Assembly: GCF_000687475.1 (NCBI RefSeq)
Contig: NC_057320.1
Location: 4,498,501 to 4,562,500 of the forward strand
Origin: Ustilaginoidea virens
Taxonomy: Eukaryota > Ascomycota > Sordariomycetes > Hypocreales > Clavicipitaceae
Length of the DNA: 64,000 nucleotides
Direction of reading: 5' to 3'
Part shown: one piece after another, positions 22,685 through 34,337 of the stretch
Position numbering within the stretch: position 1 is the first letter of the stretch
Layout: each line of letters opens with the position of its first letter
Notes under the pieces: model-generated
The model's input: only the letters and a program-made list of their open reading frames with translations
Told to the model about the DNA's origin: nothing
Databases searched by the model: none
Program-made: the position numbers and the translations under genes

Positions 22685-23338
22685 ATGGCGGACCCAAAGA
22701 TCCAGTACTCTTCTCCCCCACCCCCATCTCTCGCGCCGTCTAGAATCCCCTCCTCCCGCCCCCAAATGTCTAACGCCGTCCCAGGGAACTCCTCAACAAG
22801 CCCCGCAACGAACTCACGTAGGCATCACCCCCCCCCGCGTCTGACCCTTCTTCGTGCTCTCCGACATGTCGGCTATCCTCGACGGCTTGACTAACTCTGC
22901 CCGCGGGGCCCACGTAGGGAGTACGAAATCGCCGAGCTGGAAGAGCACGAGTTCACCTCGGGTCCGCTGTCCATCCTCCAAACCGCCGTCAAGTCGCACA
23001 CCCAAGTGCTCATCTCCATACGCAACAACCGCAAGCTGCTCGCGCGCGTCAAGGCCTTTGACCGCCACTGCAACATGGTCCTGGAGAACGTCAAGGAGAT
23101 GTGGACGGAGACGCCGCGGCTGGCGGACGGCAAGAAGGGCCGGCCCGTGAACAAGGACCGCTTCATCAGCAAGATGTGAGATGCGCTTCTGCCCCGCGGC
23201 GCCGTGCCCGCGGTTGGCGCACGCAGCAGCCAGGGGGGAGGGGCGGGAGGGGAAGGGGCTCAAGGAGTGGTGTTTGCTGACTTGATGGTGTCTAGGTTTC
23301 TGCGAGGCGACAGCGTCATTCTCGTCCTGCTGAGCTGA
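22685..23338 (+). CDS. Small nuclear ribonucleoprotein Sm D2
   Basis: Four exons, 22685-22704, 22785-22817, 22918-23175 and 23296-23338, join in phase to 117 residues. Sm D2 is one of the seven Sm proteins that form the ring on U1, U2, U4 and U5 snRNAs. Family anchors are LLNKPRNEL at the N-terminus, [19 protein letters not shown] (Sm1), [18 protein letters not shown], and [17 protein letters not shown] (Sm2). Three introns carry CTAAC-type branch points. The first donor (CA/GTACTC) is weak, but it is the only GT that restores the family frame. Exons 1 and 2 are only 20 and 33 bases. Divergent from the hydrolase gene and convergent with dihydroxyacetone kinase. Confidence 0.93.
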
Positions 23339-24332
23339 GGGGGGGCGCGGAGGGAGGGGGGAATATTCGCATTGCGATTTACATGGCTGGCATGAAGACT
23401 TTTTTTTTTTTCCTTTTTTTTTTTTTTGATGAATGGTTCTTGGTGTTTGATTGTCCCGTTGGTGTGGATGACGTCTCCCGTTTCGGGATACCCTTCGAGC
23501 TGCGGATGGGCATGAACGATATAGGCGTTGAAAAGAGATTGGGTTTGGAGGGAAGCCCGTCTGGTGTTCAGAGTCATGTCTCCTGGATCTGTATTGACGG
23601 GACCTTTTCGCGCCGCCACTCTACAGGGAAAACCGTCCGGTCAGAGTTATGTGTCCTAGTTCTATATCAGGATAACCCTTTCTTGTGGCCATTTTGGGGG
23701 GGGGGGACCGTCCGGTAGAGCAATATCTCCTAGGTCTGCATCAAGGGAAACCCATCCCCACCGCCATTTTATAGGAAAAAAACCATCTAGTCGTCCCAAA
23801 TACTATCTCCTGATCTGCACGAGGTAACCCCTTCCCCGCTGCCATTCTAAGGGAAAACACCCTGGTCCTCAGCAATATCCTAGGCCTGCATCAACAGGAA
23901 CCCTTCCCGCCTTTATGGCGACACGTCCCCATTCCGACGACCGTGCTCATGACAACGTCCAACCCAACCCAACCCAACCCTCATCTGGACAGGTCCGTCT
24001 CTTCGTCTCCTACACTACCGCTTGAAGCAGGTTGCGCGCGGCATCAACGTCCGCCTGGGGAGTATGCAAGACGAGGCTTACCGCACGCCGTCCCGCAGTC
24101 CGGAAAAAAAGAAGGAAAAAAACAGAGGAACGGGGCAAAAGAGAGGGCTGGGGATAAAAGACAGCAGGCGTGATGGTATTCCGCCCGTCTCCGTTACTTG
24201 CCTCGTCGTTGCGATTGGCAGTCCCTCGATACTCTTCAACAAAAAAAAAAAAAATCGCTTCGATTCCAACAACATCCAATGCTGATCCCAACACCCCTCG
24301 TCAAGCTGCGAAAACAAGCACGCGAAGCGCAG
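23339..24332. other. Intergenic: SmD2 / dihydroxyacetone kinase 3' regions
   Basis: About 1 kb between convergent genes. T runs lie at 23399-23427 and an A run at 24241-24254. The middle holds a degenerate 76-base minisatellite. No gene was recognised. Confidence 0.6.
23557..23925. repeat. Degenerate minisatellite, about 76-base unit, five copies
   Basis: Units begin at about 23557, 23633, 23708, 23783 and 23860. Each runs CCGTCYGGT, a variable centre, TCTCCTRGRTCTGCATCA, GGGAACCC-like, CCGCCATT and a GGAAAA end. They are clearly related but many bases differ, so the array is old. A possible earlier partial unit starts near 23455. Confidence 0.75.
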
Positions 24333-26217
24333 TCATATCTTCTCCCAGCCGTCTTCGGCGTTCCCCTTCACGCCGGCCAGCCCCTCGAGGAAACAGGCCA
24401 GCCCAAAGGCTCCCGGATCAGGCACCTGCTCGAAGCCTCTGCCGCCGACGTACACGGTCCTCCCCAGGCTCGCCTGCATGCCCCTCGTCTCATCCGCCGC
24501 CTTCCTCGCCGCCTGCGCGGCCTTTTCGAGACGCCCCGTCTCCTCCAGCACGTCGACGAACGGGTACAGCGCATCCACGAGGGTGCGGTCGCCGGGCCGG
24601 GCCGGCGTGTACCGCGACAGGGCGTCGCACGACTGCCTGAGGGCCTTGGCCCAGGTTTCGGGGGAGGCTGTGCCGGGGGCGAGGGTGGCGAGCGCGTGGG
24701 CGAGCGCGTTGAGGAAGATGGCGTAGAGGGCGCCGGACGTGCCGTCCATGGCGGACTCGACGACGGGGATGATGGATGAGAGGTCCACGACGACGTCGCC
24801 CGTGAGCGGGCGTTGGCTGATGTGCTTCAGGACGGCTGCTCGCTCTGGATTAGCTCCCCCGGCGTCATGGGCGATGATTTCGCTCGTCTGCCCTGCCTTT
24901 GCCAACGGAGCGTTCGGGTAGAATGTAGCTGTCGGAAACCAATGGCTCACCTTCTGCGCCTCTCTTCAGCCCGATTCCGCAGTCGCCGTCTCCTACGACA
25001 GTGTCGTATCTGGTAATGTCTGGCTCGGCAGCAGCCACTCTCTCCAACGCCGTGGTCAACCTGGCCTGTGCGGCATCTTTATCCGTCGCCAGCCCGCTCG
25101 GCTTCGACTCCTCGTTTGCGCCGGGGTGCTCCGTCCTCGTGGCCGTGTTCTTGGCCTCCCACGTTTCCTTGCGAATGGGGGCCGACCAGCCCGTGACCTC
25201 TGCCGCGGCGTCGAGCAGCTCAACCATCCCGGGCCCGCCGATGTCCGTGTTCACCACGTTCAGCAAGGAGATGCTGAACCCCAGTCCGTTCAGGCTGGTC
25301 ATGAAGGTGCCACAGATGACGCGGACGGGCCGTATGCCGTGCTTGGAACCGAGCTGGGAGACGACCTCGGTCGTGATGCCGCCCATCTCGAGGGCGGACA
25401 CGCCGCCGAGGTTGTTGAGCAGCAGGACCACCTCGTTGGAGTTGACGTCGAGAAACGCGCGGTCGGCGTCGCTCGGATCCAGCAGCTGGGCGAGCATCTC
25501 CCCCACCAGCTGCGGCAAGTCGAGCCTGGCGCGTCCGGAGCCCGGCTCGTTGTGGATGCCCATGCCGATCTCGACCTCGCCGTCGGATTCCGAGTCCGCG
25601 CCGACGCTCCTGCCGGGAACATGGACGTGCTCTAGGCTCGCGCCCACGCTGACGAGGTTATCGCTCGCCAGCTGGGCAACCTTGGCAACCTCCTCCAGCG
25701 ACCGGCCTTGGGCGGCCAAGGCGCCGGCAATCTTCAAGACGAGGACGGTCCCGGCGATCCCCCGCCGGCCAACCTTGCCGGCTTTGGCCTTGCCCACGCC
25801 GACATCGTCGCCGACGACGACCATGTCGACCTTGAGCCCAGCGGCTTTGGCCTTTTCGACAGCCACGCCGAAGTTGAGCACGTCGCCGGTGTAGTTCATG
25901 ACCACGACCAAGACGCCCTCGGCGGCATCTACGCGCGAGGTGATTGCCACCCGGACCTGCTCGGCGGATGGGCTGGCAAAAATGGTGCCGGCCACGGCGG
26001 CAGAAAGCATGCCTGGTCCGACCATGCCGGCAAATGACGGTTCGTGGCCGGAGCCTCCGCCAGAGACGACGGATACTCGGGTGGGTGCATGACTGGGACG
26101 CCGGTAGATGATTTTGGAGGCGGAGTCCAGGGCCACGTTTGGGTTGGTGATTGTGAGGCTGTGGAGAGCCGAGTTGACCAGATGAGTTGGGTCATGGATG
26201 AAGTGCTTGGAAGACAT
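24333..26217 (-). CDS. Dihydroxyacetone kinase
   Basis: Two exons, 24951-26217 and 24333-24835, give 589 residues, the usual length of ATP-dependent fungal enzymes. It phosphorylates dihydroxyacetone to dihydroxyacetone phosphate in glycerol use and detoxification. The K (Dak1) domain covers about residues 1-335, with SGGGSGHEP, the NYTGDVLNFG segment and the GIHNEPG motif whose His222 is the expected covalent substrate-binding residue. The L (Dak2) ATP-binding domain begins near 390 with the acidic VGDGDCG loop and continues through DLSSIIPVVESAMDGTSGALY. The intron (24836-24950) has GTGAGC, a GCTAAT branch and CAG, and joins GAE to AVLKHIS in frame. The start is the ATG of MSSKHF. Cytosolic location is expected from the family. 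Confidence 0.95.
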
Positions 26218-27307
26218 GGCAGGTCGAGACGAGGGCAAAACGATGAAGGGATAGAGACGCTGTTGACAGAAACGCTGTTGGTACAGCGTGGCCGCAAGTC
26301 CTTTGCCAATGAACACGAGAGGGACCGGGTAAAGGGGCAGAAACAAGTGACGAAAGCGAAGCAGCAGCTTCGACAGTGACGGCTGGGAATGAGCAGAGGA
26401 TAAAGCGGCAACGAGGGAACAGGGCCAAGGAAACCAAGCAGATGGTCACGAGGAAAGGCAGCGGCATTACATGGCAAAGCAAAACGGCGCTGCTCAAGTC
26501 CCGAGTCAGTCAAGCAAGCGAGGGGGGGGGTGGGGTTGCGGCAACGGTCCGCTTTCACGTCACGTCCAGCTGCACGGCAGACGGCGGGGTAAAACAGTCG
26601 AGTCGGCAAGGTAATTTGATGGCACGGCTTCTCAATCTCGAGTCTCGCGCCTCGACGCTCGACGCTCGATGCTAGACGCTTGACTGACTTGACTGACTTG
26701 ACTGACTTGACTGATTCTTCCTCCATCCGCGCAGCAAACTGCAAGCTGGCGAGCTGTCAAGCGCGTGCTGTCAAGCTGCGTGCTGGATGCATGCAGGTGC
26801 CCGTGGGTGGTCCAAAGCGGCGGCTCCGAATCAGGCATTGTCGCCCAATCTCCACCTCCATCTCGCTTCGGCATGATTTCCAACCGTCGCATTGTCGACA
26901 TGACCCAATTCAATATACACATATACACATGAACGAACCGAACCCGCTGCTAGCTCGACGCAGCATGTCCGGCCAAGCTCCTCTCCTTTCCAAACACCAA
27001 ATCCAACCGATGCTGGAGGCTCCACCTGCCCAGCTTTCCTTGGCCGCAAGTTGTAACCGTAAACCGTAACGCCGTGTCAGAAGATGCTAACCGTGAAGAG
27101 CGCCTGTCTGCGACGTTGAGCGTGGGGAGCGAGACGAGGCAGGGGAAGAAGCAAGCAGAAAGAAGCAAGCAGCAGCAGAAGCCGACGAAGCATTCTCCTG
27201 CCTCTGCCAAAACAAAGGGAACATGAAGCTGTAGTGACGATGCAGAACACACACACACATGTATGAAGAACAAAAATACATGAATAGAAAAAGGAAGCAA
27301 AAAGCCA
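26218..27307. promoter_or_regulatory. Dihydroxyacetone kinase promoter and GH76 3' region
   Basis: 1.1 kb between two minus-strand genes. It contains a 9-base TTGACTGAC array (26679-26712), a CGACGCTCGACGCTCGATGC stretch next to it, a G run (26521-26529) and a CA run near 27246. No gene was recognised. Confidence 0.55.
26679..26712. repeat. 9-base tandem repeat (TTGACTGAC)
   Basis: Almost four perfect copies, in the upstream region of the dihydroxyacetone kinase gene. Confidence 0.9.
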
Positions 27308-28911
27308 TCACCCGCGTTCCAACAGCATAAAGGCGGTGCTTCCAATCGCCCCAACAACCAGCAGCACGGTCATGATCCCGGCACCGACCTTGTCGGCCGT
27401 TGTCAGCGGCTTCAACACGGTGGGATCCTCGGTGCCGCCGCTGCCCGCCGATGGGTTGCCCTTGGACGTGCCGCCCGTCTTGGCGGTCACCGGCGGCGGC
27501 GACTTGGCCACGAGGTTGTACATGACGGCATCCAGCGCGTTCATCTGCTCGCCGACGCCCACCAGCCCGTCAAAGGTGCCGGCGGGGATCCAGCTGAACC
27601 CGCAGGCCGTGCCCGGCGTCCCCTTGAACTTTGGCGGCCCCGTGGTTCCGACGCACACCGAGGCGGCTGCCGCGGCGCTCTTTTCGAGCAGCGGCTTGAT
27701 GGTGTCGTACGTGTAAGGCGCGAGCTGGGTCGTCGCCGCCAGCCACCGCAAAAGGTAGCCCTTGAAGCTCTGCTGGTCGTTGTTGCAAATCTTGTTGAAC
27801 TCGCAAAACTGCTCGTAGGCGACGCCGTCCTTGAAAAACTTGGACATGGCGTGCTGCAGGAGGCCGTCCACCGCGGCCTTCCACTTGGCGTCCTCGGTGG
27901 CGTTGTACATGGCCGCGGCGCCGTGCAGGAGGATGCCGGCGTTGTACGACCACTCCAGCAGGTCGATCCTCACGCACGTGCCGTCGACGTCGATGGTGAT
28001 GCCGTCGTGCACGCCAAAGTCGGCGGTGACGAGGCCGATGCTCCGCTCCCACTCGAAGATTTTGGCCGCCCAGTCGCCGTACGTCGAGTTGCCGGTGTAG
28101 CGGTGCAGCCGAGCCGCCATGTTGAAGAAGCACCCGTTGGAGATGGAGTTCTTGTAGTTCCAGCCGTTGTTGAACTGGAAGATCTGCCACCTCATGCCGC
28201 CTTTGCACTCGGTCGGGTCCCATCGCAGCACGTACTGGTTGAAGACGGCCTGCGACAGAGCGAGCCACTGCGCTTGGTCGCTGGGGGGGTCCGGGAACTT
28301 GTTCTCTGCGGCACTCATAGCGGCCATGGCCCAGAATCCCTGGTCGTCGTTTCCCTCCGTTCTCGTCTGGTTCTTTGGCATAAAGTCCCTGGTGGGCCCG
28401 GCCTGGTGCAGCATGGCCTGCATGGTGGCCTCGTTGTAAGACGCGTCTCCGGTGAGATGCCAGTAGTCGATGATGGTTCCAAACATGGCCCCTGCTTCCC
28501 ACCCTTCTTGGCGTTAGTGACGATCCGCACGCCGTGTTGCTCGGCCATCTCTCGGCACTGAATTGGCCGCCGCCCCCCTTCTCCGCCCCCCCCCCCTTTT
28601 TTTCTTCTTCTTTTTTTTCTTACAATAGTATGGGTCCGGCAAATTGCCTGGTGTGTCCCCAGTGTTGTTTCCAGTGTAGAACTTCATCAAGCCGTAGGCT
28701 ATTGAGGCTGCCGTGCTCTTGAGCGAGTCTTCAAACACAGTGCGTCAGCAAAAAAAAAAGAAAATAAATAAAAAAAGCGCCTCGAGTGTCAAGCAAGATG
28801 TGGAAGGAATAGGCGCGACGTACTCTCGTCATTGGGCGTCACAGTAAGACCGAGGGCGCAGCTGCTCCAAAACGCCAGCGCCAAAGGCGCAGCAGCTACC
28901 GACCCTCTCAT
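27308..28911 (-). CDS. GPI-anchored GH76 mannanase-like protein (Dfg5/Dcw1 type)
   Basis: Three exons, 28824-28911, 28624-28728 and 27308-28503, give 462 residues. The glycoside hydrolase family 76 domain is clear: WWEAGAMFGTIIDYW, the paired aspartates of NDDQGFWAMAAMSAAE (about residues 117-118) that serve as catalytic residues in the family, GGMRWQIF and LLEWSYNAGILLHGAA. Dfg5/Dcw1 proteins are thought to attach GPI proteins to cell-wall glucan. A short hydrophobic signal peptide (MRGSVAAAPLALAFW) and a C-terminal hydrophobic tail after a Gly/Ser/Thr-rich linker fit secretion and GPI anchoring. The exon 2/3 join rebuilds the conserved YYWWEAG. The exon 1/2 join (GAG A / AC TCG) is the least certain. 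It shares a 3.1 kb divergent upstream region with the next gene. Confidence 0.9.
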
Positions 28912-29988
28912 GGCTCTCGACAGGGCAGACTCGGCGCGGAGATGGGTGGGAAGATGTGCGGCGGAAGGTGAGACAACGGATGCCGCCTGTTGGCTGCGCG
29001 CACGATTGGGAAAGAGTCGAGCCAAGACAAGCCAGCTTAACCAGCTTTGTATCGATGGGCAGAAGAGAGAGGCCGAAGAGTGTTCGCAAGGCTGCGCAAG
29101 TATGTATATATCCCAACCGGGGTTGCCGGGCGTCTTGAGAGGTCCGGCTGCAACGAAACGAAATCAACGCTTCAGGAAAACCAAGGCGTGCCGTCGGATG
29201 GGAAATGGATTCGGACGGTCGGGCGGCGTCATGCGCAGACGGAAAAGACAAGTATATACATGTACACGGTGAAGGAGTGAACGGGGAAAGCTTGTCGATG
29301 TGCTGTCGATGTGCTGCGACAAATGGTGGCCGCGGAGGAGGGAGAGTGAGTATTGATGGTGGACAGAGGTGACGATGCGGTCAGGGAATCAGTGCAAAGA
29401 CGCTGGGAGAGACTGGGGCGTGCGTCCTTGAGGAAACCCAGCTCAGGGCTCGTTGCATTGGGCGTCGCAGGTCAACTTTTCAACTGGTTGGTTACCGGTG
29501 CGGTGCGCAAGGCAGCCGTTGACCCAAGCTGCTAGCTTGGCTTTGTTCTCAGGAGACACGAACCTGACTGGCTGGCGGATCCGTGTCCATCCTGGTCTCC
29601 AGACTCTCATCAGTCTTTGTCAGTCTCATCGGTCCCCCACAACCAGTTGTTGGCGTATTGTGTTGCGTCTGACCAATCTCAGCAATCTCCGCTCGACGGG
29701 TACAGTAGATGCCTGGTATTGACCTTGGCTATTGACCTCTTGGCAGGCATGCCGCGGGTAGGGTGGGTAGGGTGCTGGCGGTCTCAGCGAAAGATTGATT
29801 GATGCCTGGAAGGCCGGGACCTGGAGAGGGTGCTCTCAGCTCTGTTGTACTCCGTAGTGTACCGGCCAATTGACTGTCAACTAGGCCAGACCCGTTGGCC
29901 TGACCCGTTGACTTCCAGCCTTGTCATGCATGGGATGGATCATGGATGGATGCTTGAAACGCCAGACATTTGCTGGTGGTGGCGTCTG

Positions 29989-29999
29989 GTACTCCGTAC
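29989..29999. promoter_or_regulatory. GTACGGAGTAC word (reverse orientation)
   Basis: GTACTCCGTAC in an intergenic region, one of four exact copies in the window. Function unknown. Confidence 0.5.
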
Positions 30000-30265
30000 C
30001 CCTGACGGCACGAGCTGGCTGGTACGGGGGCGGCTTTGGGGCGGCTGCAGCCCGCTGCGCCCTGAAGCTAGCTACATGCAGCATCAATTGCTTGGCGGGG
30101 TGGGGGGAACGTGTGCTCACCTCGAGCCTCGTTGGAAAAGGGGTCTGGTCTGTCGAGTCGACCGAGAACTTCCACTGAGGCTGGTCCTTCAAGTGCATCC
30201 ATCGCCTTGCCGCCCCCTTTTTCTCCCCATCATCTCTCTCGCGTCCTTTATTTGTGCAAAAAGAG

Positions 30266-30296
<31 letters not shown>

Positions 30297-30969
30297 ACGG
30301 GTCACGGATTGGTATAGAACACAGACCAGACCGACCGTATTGCGAGATTCCTCGTCCCCACTTGCCCTGCATATCGTGCAAGTGGTTCTTCGATCAATGT
30401 GATTCGTCATCCCAGACCCAGACAATCTAGAATGAAAGAGAAGCGGCTCAATGCTCAACGGAGGGGGGGGGAGCTTTCGGCCGTCGTCGTCATCTCACGA
30501 CTTCCTGAAGCGTCCGGGAATATTGATATATGAGCGTCACGTCGTCTTCACTTGTTTGATTTCCCAGGGGGGGCAAGCTGGTCCGTCCCTTGGCCACGGC
30601 TTGTCGACGAGTTATTTTCCCCGGATCCCAGTTGAATCGCGTCCACCCCTGACTCTGGTCGGAGCTTGGTGAAATCATAACAGCGACGAGTCCGAGTCCA
30701 GTGGCACATACATGCCCCCGTGAGCCCGTAATGCGTTGGACGTTGATCCTGGTGGCTCTGCTCCGCATAATCCGACGTCTCGGCTGGCAATGCATCCCGA
30801 AGCCTGATGCTGCACGGGTCGATTTCATCGACAGCTGAACGATGCCTGATGCTGCTGTCTCGGTCGCTATCGCTGGTGTCGAATCTCGACGCTCCGTCCT
30901 TTCTCTTTCGCAATGCACCAGGACCACGAAACATGGCGAATTTCACGGCCAAAGCCAACAAAGCCAACA

Positions 30970-31017
30970 AACCCAGCAAACCCAGCAAACCCAGCAAACC
31001 CAGCAAACCCAGCAAAC
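30970..31017. repeat. 9-base tandem repeat (ACCCAGCAA)
   Basis: Five nearly perfect copies preceded by related AAAGCCAAC units. A short plus-strand frame through it reads Lys-Pro-Ser repeats, but it has no family resemblance and is probably non-coding. Confidence 0.9.
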
Positions 31018-31202
31018 CTAGCGCCTAGGAGCGCGAGAGAACGCCGTACCCCCTGGCTCACCACAGTCGCTCCTTCCAATGAAGAGCGAAGAGCAGGAAA
31101 GTTATGTCATGTTCACATCCGCCTCGGGCAGCATCCCGCCTTGCCTGCCCCCCCCGTTTTCCGTGAATCGCAGACGAGCCTCTTCCTTCCTCGACTACCA
31201 CC

Positions 31203-31226
31203 TACCGAGGTACCTTAGGTACCTAT
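31203..31226. repeat. GGTACC palindrome pair (TAGGTACCTA-like)
   Basis: GAGGTACCTTAGGTACCTA: two GGTACC cores ten bases apart. It belongs to a family of such clusters found only in intergenic DNA here. Confidence 0.6.
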
Positions 31227-31997
31227 CTTGGAGTGTTGTCGCCGCTGCAAACATTTTTCGTCGACAATCCGTAGCCCATCAGACACAAGATTGGCGCGCT
31301 CAGATACCCAAGAGGTAGTTGGTACTTGGTGATGATTAGTCTCGTTTCGTTGCCGCGCCTATTATTGCTCATTGTCAGGGCTCGGGACCCTGAGGGGGGG
31401 GGGTGCTCATCCACGATGTGTGCGGGTCAGGGAGGGATCCTCTAGGGCCCGGAGGTACTAGACTGTACCGAGTACCCAGGTACAATCTACGCACGCACTG
31501 GCCGCCTCAATCTTCGCTCCCTGGTGGATGCGCAAATGCAGCCACTCGAGCAAATGAAGACCGCTTCCACCACGCAGTTTCCGTCCAAACTTTACCTTCG
31601 GTAACGACGGCATTGGCCTGCTACTTCGTACCTCGCATACCAGGGCCCGTCGCCCATCTCCCAAAGAGGATATTCCACCTGCCTAGAGGCTAACTTGTTC
31701 CATGCTCCCGTGGATGCTGCATCGTCCCATGTGCCGTCTGCCATGCAACTCGACAGCCTAGTCAATTAGCGTTCTACCTCCAATCGTCTAAACATGTCCC
31801 GATTGTCATGGGTTGGATCTGGATCACCCTGGGGCGATTCCGAGTGGGAGAGCCTCTCACCAGCTACACATCAGCGCAAAATGCGGCAATAAAACGTCGA
31901 CGTCTCGCGCTCCACACTCGCCTTCTCAGACATCCGTCACTCCTGCGTTGCATGGCTTCCTGGCACAGGACCTTGGTCGACAAGTACGTAGCCCACG

Positions 31998-33897
31998 ATG
32001 AGCCTGTTTGCCGCGCTTGCGACGTTGCTGTGTTTCGCTGCCGCCCAGCAGACAGGCGTGCACCCGGACTGGCCGCGATGGTGTGGCAAGGCGTACGAGC
32101 CGCAGTACGTTGTTTCATGGCTCCCGCGTCCCCGACATGTCGACTCGAAGCCCTCAACGGCCCCTAACCTATGTGTTACCTGGGGGCAGGTATCCTAGCT
32201 TCGCGCCAGGCGGCAGGACCGTCGAACCAGCAGCACGCCCCGGCGGGCCCGTTCTAGATATCCAGTTCAAGCCTCGCTACAGCATCTACCTCGAAAGCGA
32301 CAAGGAAGCCGAGTTTGTCGTAAACGCGCGCATTTCCGCATGGCACGGGCAATCATGGCCCAACCTCGCAAGTCCCGCGACGGCACCTCGACTAGTCTTC
32401 ACCATTAACCTGGTCTCGAACAATCATGTTCTCGTTTCCAATCTCGTCAACGTCAGCACCACGGGCAACCTTTTCGCCTTCAGCTTGGAGAGCCTGGCAC
32501 CGAGCCTGCAAGCGTACCAAGTCGTCCTCTTTGGCGCTACAGATCAGGGGACTAGTAACGTTACTGCCACCAGCGAACTCTATTACCTCCCGGAGAAAAA
32601 GACGGGCAGCGTGACCAAGCTGGACAACTTGAACGGCGGATTCTTGTTCCGCAGCCCGGCGACCGGTAACAAGTTCGAGCCGTTCCTACCCTTTGGCTTT
32701 TACGCTTCCTGCGACAACTTCCTCTGCGACAAGGACTATGTTCGAAAAGTCAGGACGTTCAAGGACCTTGGACTGAACAGCATGGTGTCGCTGACAACGG
32801 TGCAAGACTCGCGGGCAACCTACCAGTACATGGATACCCTGGATCTGCGCTACATGTACGATTTGCGATACGCGTATCGGAACTTGACGTCTGTGACGGA
32901 ACAGGTTTCCGTGATTAAAGATTTCGACGGCTTGTATTCGTACTGGGGGGCTGATGAGTGAGTGCCCTATTTTATCTTCCTCCCCCCCCCCCCCCCACGA
33001 CTTGTGTCCGTCCCGCAAATGCCAGGGGGGGCATGGGCTGATGATGCTTTGCGCGTAACTGCTAGACCCGACGGCCACCAGGATCCGTTTGATCTCCTTC
33101 CCAAGGCTCGCGACACCATCCGGCGACTGGATCCCTACCACCCCGTTTCCGTCACTCTCAACTGCCAAAACTTTTACTTTGGGGAATACACTGCCGGAGC
33201 CGACTTGATCATGGAAGACGTCTACCCCATCGGCATCAACAGCACCTTCAGCCATTGGGGCACGCCGTGCAACGCCACGTACGGCGACTGCGGTTGCGAC
33301 AACTGCCAGGGCAGCGTGCAGGACGTGCCGCGCCGGCTCGACGACCTCGCGCGGTACGAGGCGTGGCTGGGGTTCTGGCCCAAGACCAAGGCGCATAACC
33401 CGCAGGCCTTTGACGGCGACGGCTACTGGGCCAGGCACCCCACCGACGAGGAGGAGGTGGCCATGAACGCGCTAGCCTTCAACCACGACGCCAAGGCCAT
33501 CGTCTCGTGGGTCTGGCCGACCAGCGACTCGCTCGGGAGGATCATGGGCCGGTTCGGGTCGGCGGTTGCGAACCCGCCGGTGCGGGATCTCCTCGCGACA
33601 GGCAAGCCGGTGCGCGTGGCAGTAGGCGGCTACGGGGTCGTCGACGCGGCCTGCTGGGTCGGGGAGAAGCAGGTGCTGGTGTCGGTGGTGAACGGGGGTT
33701 ACGAGCCGATTGACGCGGGGGTGGAGATTGCGCTGCCCAAGGGGCTCTCGGTCGAGAGCGTGGACAGGAGGGTATGGGGGAGCGGAAGGTGGGCGCTGGT
33801 TGACGGCGCGGTGAAGCTCTCGGGGCAGGGAGCCATGGCGACGAACATGGTGATGCTGGGGCTGGCAGGAGTCACGAGGGGCCCTGGCCAGGCGTAG
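31998..33897 (+). CDS. Secreted glycoside-hydrolase-like protein
   Basis: Three exons, 31998-32104, 32190-32957 and 33066-33897, give 568 residues. The first 16-18 residues (MSLFAALATLLCFAAAQQ) form a signal peptide. The first part reads like a beta-sandwich, the middle like a TIM-barrel glycosidase: FLPFGFYASCDNF, the motif YWGADEPDGHQDP whose Glu292 could be catalytic, LDPYHPVSVTLNC and GADLIMEDVYPIG. I recall related fungal proteins labelled only as glycoside hydrolases and cannot name a CAZy family. A C-terminal beta-domain follows. Both introns have good donors (GTACGT, GTGAGT) and in-phase joins. The codon of the possible catalytic Glu is split by intron 2 (GA/A). Possible N-glycosylation sites and several Cys fit an extracellular protein. 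No GPI tail was seen. Confidence 0.75.
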
Positions 33898-34337
33898 TAC
33901 TTGCAGGTGAGGCTACTTTATACAACGGACGAGCTTGGTTTTTAATTTTATTTTATTTTAATTTTTTTTTTTTTTTTGCGTGTTTCGCTTCTAATCAAGA
34001 TGCCCGTGCCACGACATGCGGGCAGGCCAGCGTTTGAAAGAAGGAACGAAGAAACGGTCCCTGCTAGCGAGGGGAAACGCGAAAGTCTGGGGAACCGAAA
34101 ACACGGCGAAATCGACCGGATGATACGCAAACAGTATTCAGCATGCAGCGTCAGCATGCAGCATCAGCATCCAACATGCAGCATCAGCATCCAGAATCCA
34201 GCACCAGCATCCAACATGCAGCATCAGCATCCAGAATCCAGCACCAGCATCCAGCACCAGAATCCAGCATCGGCTTGCCCAACAGGCCAGCACCAGCAGC
34301 CCGAGCCAGGAAGTAACCCCCTCGGGACCCCCCCGGC
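33898..34337. other. Intergenic between convergent genes, repeat-rich
   Basis: Contains a T-rich stretch (33941-33977), a 135-base minisatellite and the start of a GC-rich duplication that overlaps the next stop codon. Confidence 0.6.
34141..34275. repeat. Minisatellite of AGCATCAGCATCCA / GAATCCAGCACC units
   Basis: About 40-base units built of shorter AGCATC, CCAACATGC and CCAGAATCCAGCACC blocks, repeated about three times with a partial copy. The copies are closely matched, so the array is young. No spacers or fixed repeats of CRISPR type. Confidence 0.85.

Larger units (their letters stand above)
28912..31997. promoter_or_regulatory. Large intergenic region between divergent secreted-protein genes
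   Basis: 3.1 kb with no convincing gene; the open frames lack family resemblance and codon bias. It holds two GTACTCCGTA words (29848-29857 and the full 11-mer at 29989-29999), a GTCGTG array (about 30265-30298), a 9-base repeat (30970-31017), and GGTACC palindromes near 31209-31224. A small promoter-associated RNA or a fast-evolving secreted peptide could be missed. Confidence 0.5.

Noticed and set aside
29830..30402. A 190-codon plus-strand frame in the large intergenic region
   Set aside because: No family resemblance, biased composition, and it runs through a GTCGTG repeat. A chance frame is more likely.
34141..34275. Regular repeats that might suggest a CRISPR-like array
   Set aside because: Units are contiguous with no unique spacers and vary in length, as in a minisatellite. 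The genome is eukaryotic.
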